Positions 17,490 to 24,536 of a stretch of 64,000 nt of DNA are shown in pieces (position 1 is the stretch's first letter; every line of letters begins with the position of its first letter). Origin of the DNA: JACNKV01 sp964645915 (GTDB taxonomy: Bacteria > Fidelibacterota > Marinisomatia > Marinisomatales > JACNKV01). Below the pieces are notes generated by a model, which was not told the DNA's origin, did no database searches, and saw only the letters and a list, made by a program, of their open reading frames with translations. A program made the position numbers and the translations under genes. The stretch spans positions 65,068-129,067 of the forward strand of contig CAZYDH010000004.1 of assembly GCA_964645915.1 (NCBI GenBank). Direction: 5' to 3'.

Positions 17490-20483
17490 TTATTTTCCCT
17501 TGAACATCGTACTTAAACTTGCCATTTTTTCAATGGTAACGGTATGCACACCAAATGATTCTTCGATCTTTCCACGGATGAGAAATAATTTTTCCCAGTA
17601 GATCAAATCACCATATTCTCGAAATACATCTGGGAAGAGGACACATTCAAAGATATCTGTCTCGTCTTCTAAAGTAAGGAATTCCATGGCTTCATGGTTT
17701 TTTGTACGGGCTTCTTTCCGTGTAATATACACACCGGCTAAACGTACCGTTCTCCCTGTATAGTTTGGGATGTCCTTTGCCGGAAGCACCTTCCCATCCA
17801 GTTTAGATCGATATGGCATCAATGGATGGTGAGTAATCGGAAATCCAAACGTGCTGATCTCCAGTTGATGTTTTTCATCCGGATTTAGGTCGTCCTTATT
17901 TGGAGAATCAGAAATGGGTTCTTGTGTAGAATCTTGAAGGCAAAAAGCAGCTACCTGATAAGCGATGTCCCGATGTGTGTTATCAGGTTCTAATTCCTGA
18001 AAACATCCGGCATTTGTTAATAGTATTGCATCGGAAAGATCCGGTTTAACTCGAATTAAAAAGTCATCCAATGATCTATAATTACCCACATTTCGTTCGG
18101 CCAATATTTCTTTAACGATCTTATCCTTCAATCCTTTTATACTCATCAATCCCATTCGTATCTGCTGCTTTTTTCCACGATATTCTTGATAGCTTCGATT
18201 AATATCCGGTGGTAGAATCTTGATCCCCCATCGTCGAGCTTCACCGAGATAGGCATATGCTGAATAATATCCACCTTGATTTGTCAACACAGATGCCAAA
18301 AACTCAGCGGTGTGGTGTGTTTTCAAATACGCACAGGTAAAAGACAACATAGCGTATGAAGCAGAATGCGGTTTGCAAAAAGAATACCCTTGAAAGGAAG
18401 CGATCATATCCCAAACTTTTTCGATGATAGATTCTTCATATCCTCTTTTTTGTGATCCGTGAATAAACTTCTTCTTCCAATGTGAGATCAAATGCTGTAA
18501 AGAAGTACGGCTCATCGTTTTTCGCAGAACATCCGACTGGGCATAGCTCATCCCTGCCATGACACGAGCGGTAAGAGATACCTGCTCTTCGTAAACCATA
18601 ATTCCATAACTCTCTTCTAAAAAAGCCAGATCAGGATGGATCAGTTCCCAGGGTTTTCCATGTATACGATCCAACATGATGTTCGTAAATCGATTTGCTG
18701 CCGGACGTATGATGGATGAATAGATCACTACATGCTCAAAATCGACTCGTCCGGCTTTTGCTAAAAGTTGCCGTGTAGCCGGACTTTCAATATAGAAGAC
18801 TCCCATTGTTTTTCCAGCTTTCATTAGAGCTTCGGTTTTTATATCTCCAACTGGCTGAATCTTATGATAGTTGATATACCGACTGGATGAAGCACGTACG
18901 CCTTTATTCAAATTCACTTGTTTCAGTGTATCTCTTACAACCGATAAACTACGGTTCCCAAGTAGATCGATCTTTAATAATCCAGAATCTTCAACTTGAT
19001 CTTTTTCCCATTCGGTGATCTGCACACCTTTCGGTGCTCGCAATACCGGAACATACTTTCTAATCTCATCCGGAACAATGACAACACCACCCGGATGCAC
19101 AGATGGATTACGAAATACACCTACAATTTTTTCGCTTTCCCTTATCACATCCCAAAGGGCATCATCCAGTTTGGCAGCAGCAAATCTTGAATCGGTGCGG
19201 ATCCATGTCTCAAGATCGCGTCTGGACACATAATATCCCATTCGTTTAGTGATATGCTTGATCTCATCTTCAGAAAATCCATACACCTTTGCCACTTCTC
19301 GCACAGCGGATCGCGGACGTAAAAACACCTGATTAGCAACCATAGCTGTTCGGTCCTCGCTATATTTGTCAAAAACATACTCCAAAATGTCATCGCGTTC
19401 ATCCCAAGGAAAATCCACATCGATATCCGGCATATCTTCCCGCTCCGGATGAATAAACCGCTCAAACTGCAAATGATAACGGATCGGATCCACTTGTGTG
19501 ATAAACAAACAATAGCTCACGATCGAAGCCGCCGCAGAACCTCTACCAATCGTTGATTTTGTTTGCTGAACAATATCCCGTACAATTAGAAAATAAGGAG
19601 CAAACCCTTTTTGCAGAATCAGTTCTAACTCATAATGGATACGATCTTTTATCTCTGCATCAAGCTCATGGTATTGACATTGGTACCGTTTTTCTGCTCC
19701 CTTCTGAACCAACTGTTTAAGCTTTAGATTTGCTTGATGAGTTTCTTTTAAAGACAATCCCGGGAATACGGTATTGACAAACGACCAGTCTGTTTGGCAA
19801 CGGTCAGCTAAATATTGGCTATTGTTGATCGCTTCCAAGCTATTCGGAAAAAGATCGATCATTTCTTTTTCTGAACGAAACCAACATCGATGATCTACAA
19901 TATCATCTTCTGACAGTCCAGATAATGTTGTATTCCCTTCGATAGCACGGAGAATTTGGTGCGATCTATAGTCTTCAGAACGTTGAAAATACACATTCCC
20001 GGTTGCCACAATCTCTAGTTGATATTCGTTCGCAAACTTTACAGCCATTTGCTCAGAAACACCGGGACGAAGCTCCACAAATAAGTGCGTATTTGAGATC
20101 AGTGAAGACAGATCCTTCAGTGTTTTATCTTGATGAGTGAGTACAAACAATCCGGTAGACCATAAGCGTAACAATGATGCCGCAGATTGTGATGGGTCCT
20201 TGTGAACAGATGAAATGATTCGGCAAAGGTTCTGATAACCGGAACGATTTTCGGCAAGGAGGATCACATCATCTTGCCCGGTCTTTAAATTCACTCCGGC
20301 AATCGGTTGAATACCTGCATCATGCGCATACTGAATAAAACGGATGAATCCCCATAAACCATTCACCTCTGTTAATGCGACACTCGACATCCCCATTTTT
20401 GCAGATAGACTTAAAATACGCTGCTGAGACATCATACCACGCATCGCGGAATATTGAGAATGGACGTTCAAATGAATAAACAC
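17490..20483 (-). CDS. dnaE2: Error-prone DNA polymerase III alpha subunit (DnaE2/ImuC type)
   Basis: A C-family polymerase of 997 aa, the usual size range of DnaE2 (about 1000-1080) and smaller than replicative DnaE. The PHP domain starts at residue 2 as HLNVHSQYS; the usual HxHS histidine pair is HLN, suggesting an inactive PHP site. The polymerase active site has GRGSAAASIVSY and PDIDVDF near residue 351, with both aspartates kept. Thumb/finger motifs (CKPHSASYAMLSF) and a C-terminal OB domain (RLAGVYITRKEARTKN) follow. It is 11 bases downstream of the ImuB-like gene and in the lexA operon, so translesion synthesis after DNA damage is the likely role. Confidence 0.92.
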   Translation of the reverse strand: MFIHLNVHSQYSAMRGMMSQQRILSLSAKMGMSSVALTEVNGLWGFIRFIQYAHDAGIQPIAGVNLKTGQDDVILLAENRSGYQNLCRIISSVHKDPSQSAASLLRLWSTGLFVLTHQDKTLKDLSSLISNTHLFVELRPGVSEQMAVKFANEYQLEIVATGNVYFQRSEDYRSHQILRAIEGNTTLSGLSEDDIVDHRCWFRSEKEMIDLFPNSLEAINNSQYLADRCQTDWSFVNTVFPGLSLKETHQANLKLKQLVQKGAEKRYQCQYHELDAEIKDRIHYELELILQKGFAPYFLIVRDIVQQTKSTIGRGSAAASIVSYCLFITQVDPIRYHLQFERFIHPEREDMPDIDVDFPWDERDDILEYVFDKYSEDRTAMVANQVFLRPRSAVREVAKVYGFSEDEIKHITKRMGYYVSRRDLETWIRTDSRFAAAKLDDALWDVIRESEKIVGVFRNPSVHPGGVVIVPDEIRKYVPVLRAPKGVQITEWEKDQVEDSGLLKIDLLGNRSLSVVRDTLKQVNLNKGVRASSSRYINYHKIQPVGDIKTEALMKAGKTMGVFYIESPATRQLLAKAGRVDFEHVVIYSSIIRPAANRFTNIMLDRIHGKPWELIHPDLAFLEESYGIMVYEEQVSLTARVMAGMSYAQSDVLRKTMSRTSLQHLISHWKKKFIHGSQKRGYEESIIEKVWDMIASFQGYSFCKPHSASYAMLSFTCAYLKTHHTAEFLASVLTNQGGYYSAYAYLGEARRWGIKILPPDINRSYQEYRGKKQQIRMGLMSIKGLKDKIVKEILAERNVGNYRSLDDFLIRVKPDLSDAILLTNAGCFQELEPDNTHRDIAYQVAAFCLQDSTQEPISDSPNKDDLNPDEKHQLEISTFGFPITHHPLMPYRSKLDGKVLPAKDIPNYTGRTVRLAGVYITRKEARTKNHEAMEFLTLEDETDIFECVLFPDVFREYGDLIYWEKLFLIRGKIEESFGVHTVTIEKMASLSTMFKGK

Positions 20484-20494
20484 AGTCCGCCAGA

Positions 20495-21631
20495 CTAATA
20501 GATACTTTTTACGCCATATTTTCTCCGGATTGCATCTACGGCATGAGACAGACGAATCTCTTTTCGATCTTCCGGGTCGAACAGATCTAATTGAGAGGTG
20601 TGTTGCACAAAACCGGATGCATCCGCCAAGATCGTTCGAATACGGTTCCTGCGTATATTGGCACGATCAAACAGCCGTTGAATAACTGCCGTCACAGATG
20701 CATGATCGATTCTATGAAGCACCCCGAATCTTGAACAGCGAATTCCGTCAGTATAGTGAATTTCCAATTCCAACTTTTTAGCAGTTTGGTTACGTTTTCT
20801 TAAATGAAATCCGATCTGTCCGGAAAGAGTATTGACCGCCGTATAAAGCTCATTTTGATCATTTGTATCTGCCGGCAGGACGATCTGCTCCGTAACATGC
20901 TCTTTCATTTGAGGAGGACGAACAGCGGACAGATCTTTCCCTTCTGCTTCAAGAGTCAGTCTCTTTGCATACTTCCCGAATAATACATGGGTATCGGTTT
21001 CATTTTTAACGATCGCTTGAAGGTGAGCGACCTTATCCAAGAACAAGAACCGAACGATCTTGCTTACCGAAGTTTGTTGAACTGTTGGAAGTCTCAACGA
21101 ATCCAATGGAGAAAGAAATGAGGGTTCATCTCCGGGAAAAACTTCATTAACGATTTCCGGGATCACTGATGTAGAGATATGACTCACCAATTTGTTGGTG
21201 CTGATTCCGACCGCTCCTGACAGTTGTGTTTTATCATGGACGGTTCTGGCAAGCGTCATTCCGGTATTCTGTAAATTTTTGTATACAGAATCCATTCCGT
21301 TCATATCCAGATAAAACTGCCCGAGATTTCCGGGTTCTACGATCGGCGTAAATGTGGACACTGTGGAATAAAGATAACGATTCAGACGGGAATACAAAGA
21401 ATGATTATACGGAAGCAGCAATACCCGCCGATTCATCTGCCTGGCAAGAGAACGGCTCATCCCGACGTAAAGACCTTCTTCTTTGGCCTCATTGGATACA
21501 CTAATGATCTTTCCATCCTGCCGATTAGAATGCACGATCGCCACAGCTCGAGTCTGCAGGGTTTTATCCATCAGCCTTTCGGCTTGCAACTCAAAATGTT
21601 TCAGTCGAAGATGGAACACCGACCGACGCAC
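20495..21631 (-). CDS. imuB: ImuB-like, catalytically dead Y-family polymerase
   Basis: A DinB/UmuC-fold protein (378 aa) aligned to Y-family polymerases but missing all three catalytic acids. The DMDAFF-type motif reads HLRLKHFE (R9 and K11 in place of aspartates), and the SxDEAYLD motif reads NLGQFYLD (G104, Q105). Palm/finger features (RAVAI, GMSRSLARQM, VGISTNKLVSHI) remain. A sliding-clamp-binding pentapeptide QLDLF lies at 347-351. These are the hallmarks of ImuB, the adaptor joining DnaE2 to the beta clamp. It begins three bases after lexA. No imuA/sulA-like gene lies in the operon. Confidence 0.88.
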   Translation of the reverse strand: MRRSVFHLRLKHFELQAERLMDKTLQTRAVAIVHSNRQDGKIISVSNEAKEEGLYVGMSRSLARQMNRRVLLLPYNHSLYSRLNRYLYSTVSTFTPIVEPGNLGQFYLDMNGMDSVYKNLQNTGMTLARTVHDKTQLSGAVGISTNKLVSHISTSVIPEIVNEVFPGDEPSFLSPLDSLRLPTVQQTSVSKIVRFLFLDKVAHLQAIVKNETDTHVLFGKYAKRLTLEAEGKDLSAVRPPQMKEHVTEQIVLPADTNDQNELYTAVNTLSGQIGFHLRKRNQTAKKLELEIHYTDGIRCSRFGVLHRIDHASVTAVIQRLFDRANIRRNRIRTILADASGFVQHTSQLDLFDPEDRKEIRLSHAVDAIRRKYGVKSIY

Positions 21632-21634
21632 CGC

Positions 21635-22246
21635 TCAATACTCCCGAAATGAATAGAGCAGGATACCGTTAATTCTGAAATCGTCGGATTTGTGAATGTG
21701 AATTACAGGATAGTTAGGGTTTCGCGGATGCAATTCAACCTTAGAGCCTTTTGGATAGTAATACTTTAACGTAGCTTCCCCGTTAATGAGAGCGACAACG
21801 ATCTGCCCCGGCTTAGCGGATGGCGTTTTACGAACAATAATATAATCCCCGTCTTCGATCTGTTCTTCGATCATGGAATCCCCTTTCACCCGTAAAACAA
21901 AATTGTCCGGATGAGCCAATGGAGCCGGGACTTCGATCGTTTCTGCATTTTCTAATGCTTCGATCGGATATCCTGCAGCGATCAGGCCCAAAAGCGGAAG
22001 GGTCGCGGGCGTGGCGTGCTCCTGCTCTGTGAGGGTAAGCGCCCGCTTTCCATTTGAACCTTTCATTCGCTGTAAATGTCCGCTTTCGATCAGGGTACGG
22101 ACATACCAATTCACCGTTCCCAGAGATCCAAACCCCAACCCAACCATAATCTCTTCATAAGACGGCGATTGACCGTGAAGAAGGCTGTGGCGCTGAACAA
22201 ATCCCAGAAACCGTTTTTGCTTGAATGAAAGTGACATTTGCTTCAT
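21635..22246 (-). CDS. lexA: LexA-type SOS repressor
   Basis: A self-cleaving repressor (203 aa). The N-terminal winged-helix DNA-binding domain spans about 1-70 (SPSYEEIMVGLGFGSLGTVNWYVRTL is the recognition region, split here by family norms). The cleavage site is A91-G92 in IAAGYP, with catalytic S124 (KGDSMIEE) and K161 (ATLKYYY). ATG 22246 is used; ATG 22237 is an alternative. It heads the operon with imuB, dnaE2, SRAP and sirtuin genes and has its own strong promoter and a candidate operator directly upstream, suggesting autoregulation. Local G+C is high: 39 of 60 bases at 21961-22020. Confidence 0.93.
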   Translation of the reverse strand: MKQMSLSFKQKRFLGFVQRHSLLHGQSPSYEEIMVGLGFGSLGTVNWYVRTLIESGHLQRMKGSNGKRALTLTEQEHATPATLPLLGLIAAGYPIEALENAETIEVPAPLAHPDNFVLRVKGDSMIEEQIEDGDYIIVRKTPSAKPGQIVVALINGEATLKYYYPKGSKVELHPRNPNYPVIHIHKSDDFRINGILLYSFREY

Positions 22247-22249
22247 ATA

Positions 22250-22269
22250 CTCGTAAGTTGCTCGTAAGT
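22250..22269 (-). promoter_or_regulatory. Direct-repeat operator candidate at lexA
   Basis: On the minus strand ACTTACGAG occurs twice, separated by two bases (11-base period), filling the space between the -10 box and the lexA start codon. A one-turn direct repeat overlapping the transcription start is where an autorepressing LexA would bind. Alphaproteobacterial LexA sites (GTTC-N7-GTTC) share the 11-base period but not the sequence. Binding is inferred. Confidence 0.55.
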
Positions 22270-22298
22270 ATTTTACAGATAAAAATAATGTTAGTCAA
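22270..22298 (-). promoter_or_regulatory. Sigma-70-type promoter of the lexA operon
   Basis: On the minus strand TTGACT (22293-22298), a 17-base spacer and TAAAAT (22270-22275) form a near-consensus housekeeping promoter directly upstream of the operator repeat and lexA. Confidence 0.7.
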
Positions 22299-22314
22299 GG
22301 CTTAACTCTTGACT

Positions 22315-22344
22315 TTGTCTCTTTCACAAGTGTACACTTATAGT
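22315..22344 (+). promoter_or_regulatory. Possible promoter with perfect palindrome
   Basis: TTGTCT (22315-22320), 18 bases, TATAGT (22339-22344) could drive the plus-strand beta-helix gene. A perfect 12-base palindrome, AAGTGTACACTT (22328-22339), lies between the two boxes and could be a repressor site. Low certainty on the boxes; the palindrome is exact. Confidence 0.35.
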
Positions 22345-22381
22345 TGGTAGCTATCTCATTATTCTCTTTTAGGGGTCTTTC

Positions 22382-23209
22382 ATGAAAAATAGCCTTTTTA
22401 TTTTTGTAATTTTCGTTACGTCGATTATACAGGCAACTATCATCCGAATCCCCTATGATTATTTTACGATCCAAGCCGGGATCAATTCCGCAACCTCCGG
22501 TGATACCATTTTAGTCTCTCCGAGGAGTTATATAGAAAATCTGGATTATAGTGGAAAGAATCTCGTAATTGGGTCACTTTTTTTAACAACCCAAGACCCT
22601 ACATACATCTCTCAAACCATTATCAATGGAAATCAAAACGGTTCTGTGGTGCAATTAGTAAGCGACGAAGACTCAACTGCGGTCTTATGCGGATTTACCA
22701 TCACAAATGGGCTCGCAGCAACCGGCGGAGGAATCTATTGTGAAAATGCTGATCCCGTTCTAAAAGATCTGATCGTCATAAACAACTCTGCACTGGATGG
22801 GGGCGGAATCTATTGCAAATATTCGGATGCTCACATTGAGAATGTTTTCATCGAAGGAAATTCAAGCTCAGATCGCGGTGGAGGTGGAATGTTTTGCATA
22901 TTTAGTGAATCCTGTTTGAAAAATATTACGATCGTAAATAACGAATCTTCTTCCCGAGCCGGAGGGGTTTATCTCTCTTATTCAGATCTAACTATGAAAC
23001 AGGTAACCATTGCAGAAAATTCAGCCGTTACCGACGGTGGAGGAATGTACTCCTCTTCATCAGATCCAATTTTAATTAATGTAACGATCTACGGAAATTC
23101 TGCAAATGGGAACGGTCAGGCGATAGCCCTTAGCAGCTCATATATGTTGATGGTCAATTCAATCGTATGGGATCATTCACTTCCTTCCATCTTTTATTGC
23201 GATACGTGA
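22382..23209 (+). CDS. Right-handed beta-helix surface protein, N-terminal part (interrupted by TGA)
   Basis: The N-terminal 275 residues of a secreted beta-helix protein. A signal peptide covers about 1-20 (MKNSLFIFVIFVTSIIQATI). Then come parallel beta-helix coils with repeats such as GGGIYCENADPVLKDL, GGGIYCKYSDAHIENV and GGGMYSSSSDPILINV, the pattern of 'choice-of-anchor' PbH1 proteins. The frame stops at TGA 23207-23209 and continues, in the same frame, in the next entry, where the normal continuation of this family (NPNF, DHTNLQGG) and the secretion tail are found. So this is one gene broken by a nonsense codon, a recoded stop, or an assembly error. Confidence 0.8.
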   Translation: MKNSLFIFVIFVTSIIQATIIRIPYDYFTIQAGINSATSGDTILVSPRSYIENLDYSGKNLVIGSLFLTTQDPTYISQTIINGNQNGSVVQLVSDEDSTAVLCGFTITNGLAATGGGIYCENADPVLKDLIVINNSALDGGGIYCKYSDAHIENVFIEGNSSSDRGGGGMFCIFSESCLKNITIVNNESSSRAGGVYLSYSDLTMKQVTIAENSAVTDGGGMYSSSSDPILINVTIYGNSANGNGQAIALSSSYMLMVNSIVWDHSLPSIFYCDT

Positions 23210-23221
23210 AATCCCAATTTT

Positions 23222-23800
23222 ATGATGGTCGATCATACAAATCTTCAAGGGGGTATAGACGCAATTGATACAAACGGAAATGGTGAACTTTATTGGGAAG
23301 AAGGAAATATTGATACCGATCCTTTCTTTACCGATCCGGGGAATAACGATTTTTCTTTAGAATCCAACTCTCCTTGTATCAATGCAGGAACCGCATTCCT
23401 TTTTTGGGCCGGAAATATAATTGTGGACTTTAGTGAAAACGAATATTCCGGAATTACCCCTGACATGGGTGCATTTGAATACGAAGGAACTAATAGTGTT
23501 GAACCAGTTGATCCAATTCCGTCAGATTTTGTGCTGAAACCTGCCTATCCTAATCCATTCAATCCTATTACTACAATCGTATATGATGTCCCTTATGAAA
23601 CTCAGGTTACTTTAACAGTCTACGATCTGAGGGGAAGAATAGTGATTGATTTAGTAAACGATAATACCCAAGCAGGCACTCATAGAATAGTATGGAACGG
23701 GACAAACAACGACGGTCAACCCATGCCATCAGGGATGTACTTCTGTCAGTTAAAATCGGAAGGCTTTGTTGAGACAAGAAAACTCATTTTATTAAAATAA
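23222..23800 (+). CDS. Beta-helix surface protein, C-terminal part with T9SS tail
   Basis: In-frame continuation (192 aa from an internal ATG) of the beta-helix gene that stops 12 bases upstream. It carries the family's usual final section (NLQGGIDAI, EGNIDTDPFFTDP, SPCINAGTA, TPDMGAFEYEG) and then a complete T9SS sorting domain of about 85 residues, with YPNPFNPITTI, VYDLRGRIV, GTHRIVWNGTNNDG and the terminal TRKLILLK. It has no signal peptide of its own, so unless the stop is read through the piece cannot be exported. It precedes the next T9SS gene by 11 bases. Confidence 0.75.
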   Translation: MMVDHTNLQGGIDAIDTNGNGELYWEEGNIDTDPFFTDPGNNDFSLESNSPCINAGTAFLFWAGNIIVDFSENEYSGITPDMGAFEYEGTNSVEPVDPIPSDFVLKPAYPNPFNPITTIVYDVPYETQVTLTVYDLRGRIVIDLVNDNTQAGTHRIVWNGTNNDGQPMPSGMYFCQLKSEGFVETRKLILLK

Positions 23801-23811
23801 AGGGGATTAAA

Positions 23812-24534
23812 ATGAAAAAAAGAACAATAATATTAGCGTTATTTTTATCCTGCCTGTTTGGGCAGGATAATATCGGAATTCCTTTTGTCGATGTAAATCA
23901 AGATACCGTTCAATTCGGTGTAAACGATATGTATAGAAATTGCGGTGCATTATTTGATTTGAACATCCTGCAGGAAGAAAATATATTCACTGTTACAGCA
24001 ATAGATACCGGTGGGATAGCTTGGTGCTACTGTACATTTGATATCCACATGGATGTTTCTGGAATATCACCCGGGAATTACACTGCCCAATTTTACAGTT
24101 ATGATCTCAACGGGATCTGGATCGATTCTCTCTCCATGTTTGGGCAGGATACCGTATATATCGGGGACGTTTCATTTGTGGTGGAAGAAAGCGGAGATGT
24201 GTTTTCTGTTCTTTCAGCTTTTCAGAGTCCATGTGAAGAAACTTTTCATACAGATGAAACGGATGTTCCAAATCGATTTACAACTTTACAGAACTATCCA
24301 AACCCGTTCAACTCAAAAACAATGATTGGTTTTTCTATCCCGAAAAACGGATTGGTTACGATCGCTATTTATGATATGCTTGGGAATGTGATAACCACAC
24401 TCATCATGGATGAATTACCTGCAGGGAATCATTTAACCATGTGGAATGCAGAAAATTATCCGAGCGGAATATACTTCCTTCGAATGACAACAAAGGATCT
24501 GACGAAGACTAGAAAGCTTTTATATCTCAAATAA
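23812..24534 (+). CDS. Short T9SS-tailed secreted protein
   Basis: A 240-residue exported protein: signal peptide about 1-17 (ending CLFGQDN), a small beta-rich domain of unknown type with several cysteines (NCGALFD, WCYCTFDIH, SPCEETFH), and from about residue 155 a T9SS sorting domain (LQNYPNPFNSKTMIGF, IYDMLGNVI, terminal TRKLLYLK). The cysteine pattern suggests disulfides, fitting an extracellular product. Function of the N-terminal domain not recognised. It ends two bases before the convergent propeller gene, leaving no space for a terminator. Confidence 0.8.
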   Translation: MKKRTIILALFLSCLFGQDNIGIPFVDVNQDTVQFGVNDMYRNCGALFDLNILQEENIFTVTAIDTGGIAWCYCTFDIHMDVSGISPGNYTAQFYSYDLNGIWIDSLSMFGQDTVYIGDVSFVVEESGDVFSVLSAFQSPCEETFHTDETDVPNRFTTLQNYPNPFNSKTMIGFSIPKNGLVTIAIYDMLGNVITTLIMDELPAGNHLTMWNAENYPSGIYFLRMTTKDLTKTRKLLYLK

Positions 24535-24536
24535 GA

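Noticed and set aside
21828..22109. 93-codon minus-strand frame overlapping lexA
   Set aside because: Alternative frame in a locally G+C-rich stretch; composition is arginine-rich noise and lexA is unambiguous.
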